Source of the DNA: Diatrype stigma
Taxonomy: Eukaryota > Ascomycota > Sordariomycetes > Xylariales > Diatrypaceae
Assembly (NCBI GenBank): GCA_022225965.2
Contig: JAKJXP020000006.1
Location: forward strand, 744,001-808,000
Length of the DNA: 64,000 bases
Reading direction: 5' to 3'
The notes below the pieces were generated by a model, which saw only the letters and a list, made by a program, of their open reading frames with translations, made no database searches and had not been told where the DNA came from. Position numbers and translations under genes: made by a program. Positions 60,287 to 64,000 of this stretch are shown piece by piece; the first letter of the stretch is position 1; each line of letters opens with the position of its first letter.

Positions 60287-62660
60287 ATGACGGTGAATGG
60301 CGGACTGAAGTCGGTACCCCGCCATCCATTGCGACCCCTCACAGCAGATGAGCTCCTCAAGGCTCGGAACATTGTTGTCGAGAAGCAAGGTGGCGAGGGT
60401 ATCGTCTTTTCATTCCGGTCGATCTATGTCGAGGAACCGAAACGAGAAGACCTGGTTCAGGTCCTCGCAGCGGAACATGGAGGGCCCACGACGACGGTCG
60501 ATCCACCGCGATTGGTGAAATTGCTATATGATACAATCAAGCAAGATACGTTCACCCTCACGGAAGCTGTCGTCGATGTCGAGGCCGGTGAACTTCACAG
60601 CACCAAGGCCTTCCCCCAGTACTGCCAGACGAGTTATATGTCGGAAGAGTTTAGTCTCTTTTACGATGCCTGTGTATCATCCGCAATGTTCAAGGAGGCA
60701 TTGGAAGAGTTCGAACTCCCAGATAACTTCGAGATCACGATAGATCCGTGGCCCTACGGTAACCGACCCCTTAACTTATAGAGTCCCATACACATGTCTC
60801 CCGGAAGACTTATATTAATTTTTTGAAGGTGGTCTGGAGCCCGACGAAACGGTGCCGCGCTACATGCAAGGGCTCGTATTCGCCCGGGATGTATCCAGCA
60901 AAAATGCCGACTCAAACCATTACTCCTATCCAATCCCGATAATACCAGTTATGGACTTCAATGCCAAGAAACTGGTGAGGATAGATCGTCTCGCCACCGG
61001 TGGGATTGGAGACAGTCTCGAGCCAGAAGCACGACCAAGCAAACCAAAGAAGCTTTTCCAGAACTCGAAACCTGCCGAATACGTCCCGGAACTGCTTGAT
61101 ATTCCTCTCCGGACCGACCTCAAACCCATCAACGTGGTGCAGCCAGAAGGAACATCCTTCAAGGTGCATTCCGACAACTTGGTGGAGTGGCAGAACTGGA
61201 GATTCAGACTGGGTTTCACTCCCCGCGAGGGTGCGGTGCTCCATGACGTGTGCTACGGAAACAGACCGATACTGTATCGGCTCTCTTTCTCAGAGATGAC
61301 AGTCCCATATGGTGATCCCCGGCCTCCTTTCCACCGCAAGCAGGCCTTCGACTTCGGAGATGGAGGAGTTGGACGGGCTGCAAACAACTTGAAGTTAGGA
61401 TGCGACTGTCTCGGAGCTATCCACTATTTTGACTCGTGGGTCACCGACAAAGAGGGCAAGCCCACGCTGGCGAAAAACGTCGTGTGTCTGCATGAACAGG
61501 ATAATGGCATTGGATGGAAGCACACGAATTTCAGGACAGATCGCGCTGTCGTGACAAGAATGCGGGAACTCGTGATACAGTTCATCGTTACTCTGGCCAA
61601 CTACGAGTACGTTTTCATGTACAAGCTTGATCTGGCGGGCGGCATCACAGTCGAGACCCGAGCCACTGGTATCGTCAGCGTTGTTTCCATTGACGAGGGA
61701 AAGAAGTCAGGGTACGGCAACATCGTGTCCCCTGGCGTTCTCGCGCAAAACCACCAGCACATCTTCGCAGTTCGCATCGACCCGAGCATCGATTCCTACC
61801 AGGCAGGAGACACCACCATTGTGCTCGAGGAGAGCCACCCGGTGCCCATGAACCCCGAGACGAACCCTTATGGTAATGGCTACGAGATCCGGCGAAAGCC
61901 AATCGAGCGAGTCGGGTACGCAGACGCGGAACCTCGGTACAACCGCACAGTACGGATGGAGAACGTCGAGAAGACTAATCCGATCAGCGGCAAGAATGTC
62001 GGGTACAAATTTGTTCCTGCTGCGACGCAGCTGTTGCTCGCCGATGATAACAGCACGCAGGCTGCGCGAGCTCCGTATGCAAAGCACCATCTTTGGTGGA
62101 CGGGCCACCGCGACGGCGAGCTTTGGGCAGCAGGAGAATTTACGAACCAGAGCAGGAAGGAGGAGGGCGGGGTCAAGACCATGGTCGAGAGAGGAGACTG
62201 GTTTATAGACGGTCCTGACCATTCGAATGGGACTAACGGGCACACCAACGGTGACGATGACACCAAGCCTACAGGCAAGAAGAGCACCCCGGTTGTCTGG
62301 AGCGTGTTCGGTCTTACGCATAATCCTAGAGTGGAGGACTGGCCTGTCATGTGCGTGAGCCCTGAGGAGTGCCCATCCCGTCTTGTGTGTTGTACCCAGG
62401 CTAACTGAACTGATATATATAGGCCCGTTGAGATTCACCAGTTTCACATCAAGCCAGCCGACTTCTTCACGAGCAATCCGGCACTGGACGTCCCGGGGAA
62501 GAAGAACGATGCTAGCGTGCTAGTGTCTTGCTGTGGAAAGCCGGACCCCGATGCCAGAAGCGGTGGTCAAAACGGAGACAGCAGCTCCGTCCAGCAAGAC
62601 CCTGCTACGCATCTTCAGGGCGCCGGCCCGGATATCAAGCCGGAAGACATCCCGAAGTAG
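60287..62660 (+). CDS. Copper amine oxidase (TPQ-dependent)
   Basis: Oxidises primary amines to aldehydes, releasing ammonia and hydrogen peroxide, with copper and a topaquinone cofactor made from its own Tyr. Exons are 60287-60758, 60829-62350 and 62423-62660 (introns 70 and 72 bp), giving 743 residues. The TPQ motif TLANYEY puts the modified Tyr at 416. Copper ligands are His466 and His468 (NHQHIF) and His655 (GLTHNPRVEDWPVM). The likely catalytic base is Asp364 (VTDKEGKP). The conserved DPWPYGG and CDCLGAIHYFDSW are present. An insert at about 615-640 (NGTNGHTNGDDDTKP) is low-complexity. There is no signal peptide. The C-terminus does not end in a clear peroxisomal signal (DIPK), so a cytosolic or peroxisomal place is open. 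With the CCG/GTG start region ignored, ATG 60287 fits the family start. Confidence 0.96.
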
Positions 62661-64000
62661 GGGTTGCGAAAACATATATACACCATCAGCTAATATCGTC
62701 TGTTTGGTTGATTGGAGATAGGCTGCCTGGGTTCACGAGCATCAGACAGGTAGCTCATTCAGGTCATAGCATGGCATGCCGACGTTCAACTTTTGAGCGA
62801 ACTGGCTAGCAAACTGTCGCAGTGAGAATATATAGCGTTATTGCCATTAGAGCAATAACGGTTCCGTTTTTGTGATGCGACACAAACGTTTCATGACTCT
62901 TGGGTATGCGTCTCATATTACGCAGGAGGTTTCCAAGGTCTGCCGGATGAACAAAGGGAGTTTTCAGGATATCATATATCAAACACAGAATGTCGCTCGA
63001 TTAGATGCATAGATTCGATTCGTATAGTTTGATACGGGAGTTGAGCATCAGCAACCATACATCGTTTTGGACAGGGGGTATTTACTCCTTTATTCATTAT
63101 GGATTCAGAATGAAATAAACACCTTTCGGAACCCGTTCTTGGAAATCTCATAGCCCGTAAAAAGGTGCCGGACCTTTTCGTGATCTCCAGAATCTCGTAA
63201 AAGGGGCTTGCGCCTCAGTGATGAGAATCTGGCGTCTCTCTTTCACAGCGCCGGGCAGATCGTAGTTGAAGAGGTCCGACCGAAAACCGGACCGCTGTTG
63301 CTGCCGCTGCTGCTACGATAATGCCCTTTAACGATTAGACCAAGCCCTATAAATACCCACTTGTACTTATCGTGTCGATACATACGTAGTCTCGTCCTGC
63401 GCGTGGAGGCTTTTTCACTACCGGCATATATAGCCCCTTCTTAGTGCGCGCCCCTGCTTCGATACGATATGCTATATACTGCGTACTAGCTAGCAGTGGC
63501 TAGGTAGATATCTCGATGGCATGACTTTGGCCTCTCGGGAACCCCAACTTCCCACCTGGGTAGCTACCGTGTATCCTCGCCAGCTGTCCATCACACCTTA
63601 TAACTCGTTCGATTTTGGCCCCCACCCGATGATGGTTCCCCCGATTATTTCCCCGTAGAAAGGTCTCCCCGTATAGACTAAAAGGCTTCAAACCTATGTA
63701 TGAACAAGCCCAGGCCCGGCCCGGTAAAGCCGAGGCACCGCCGAGGTGACATCGGCTCGGAGCTCGGAGAAACTTATGTAAGAAGTTAGGTACCTACCTA
63801 GGTATGCAGGGACAAGAACTCATCCTCCAATCAGAAGTTTTGTATTAGAAAGCATTTGGGGCAGAGTACACCTACATAGTGAACAATGGTAGGTGCCGCA
63901 CGGAGAGAAATAGAAACCTGCCTACATATGGCATGGCTGTTGGCTTTCAGGGGCTCTAACTGTGGATACATACTAGAAATTTAGAATACATACATGAGGG
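62661..64000. other. Intergenic region to the window end
   Basis: About 1.3 kb. It holds the amine oxidase 3' UTR, a perfect 9-bp hairpin (62836-62860), an imperfect inverted repeat CCAGAATCTC / GAGAATCTGG near 63187-63234, and GTACCTACCTAGGTATG at 63790. No gene supported. Confidence 0.45.
62836..62860. other. Perfect 9-bp inverted repeat downstream of amine oxidase
   Basis: CGTTATTGC and GCAATAACG separated by 7 bases, 176 bp after the stop codon. It could form an RNA hairpin in the 3' UTR or be a palindromic protein site. Confidence 0.6.

Noticed and set aside
61707..62447. 246-codon open frame on - across the amine oxidase
   Set aside because: Antisense to a gene with complete catalytic motifs.

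Overview
The window is nuclear DNA from a filamentous ascomycete, most likely a Sordariomycete. The evidence is short GT-AG introns (mostly 57-130 bp) with fungal branch-point-like CTAAC/CTGAC signals, fungus-specific families (CFEM, WSC, 2EXR, AIM11, Nop6, Cms1), and a block of repeats carrying the C-to-T decay typical of repeat-induced point mutation (RIP). The species cannot be named from the sequence alone.

Layout. Bases 1 to about 6190 are an extremely AT-rich RIP-killed repeat block. A Ty1/Copia element (+ strand, 3' half) abuts a Ty3/Gypsy element (- strand, gag to RNase H), in an arrangement that suggests nesting. The rest is a normal gene-bearing region with 19 protein genes and one tRNA gene for which exon structures could be reconstructed. 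In order: SURF1/Shy1 (+), CENP-T-like kinetochore protein (-), rac1 GTPase (+), Nop6-like RRM protein (-), Cms1 (+), a CFEM surface protein (+), an RGS protein with three membrane segments (+, one intron interrupted by an assembly gap), a DUF1348/NTF2-like protein (-), an Ahp1-type peroxiredoxin (+), ribosomal protein L24 (-), tRNA adenosine deaminase Tad1 (+), NAC beta subunit (-), a 2OG-Fe(II) oxygenase (-), an orphan helical protein (+), AIM11 (+), an orphan with a Cys/His-rich middle (+), tRNA-Arg(ACG) with an intron (+), an MFS transporter (+), a 2EXR-domain protein (-), a secreted alpha/beta hydrolase fused to a WSC domain (+) and a copper amine oxidase (+).

Most genes are housekeeping. 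Three touch ribosome production or function (nop6 and cms1, divergently arranged, plus rpl24), two handle protein or tRNA quality (NAC beta, Tad1), two are mitochondrial (SURF1, AIM11), and two are G-protein signalling parts (rac1, the RGS protein). CFEM, hydrolase-WSC, MFS and amine oxidase are the accessory or interface genes. I see no biosynthetic cluster, no CRISPR-like array and no plainly new multi-gene system. The most useful observations are genes visible only after splicing (the CFEM protein and the two-exon Cys/His orphan), the nested RIP'd retroelements, a stop-start overlapping uORF in front of tad1, and poly-G/N/poly-C junctions that look like assembly artefacts.
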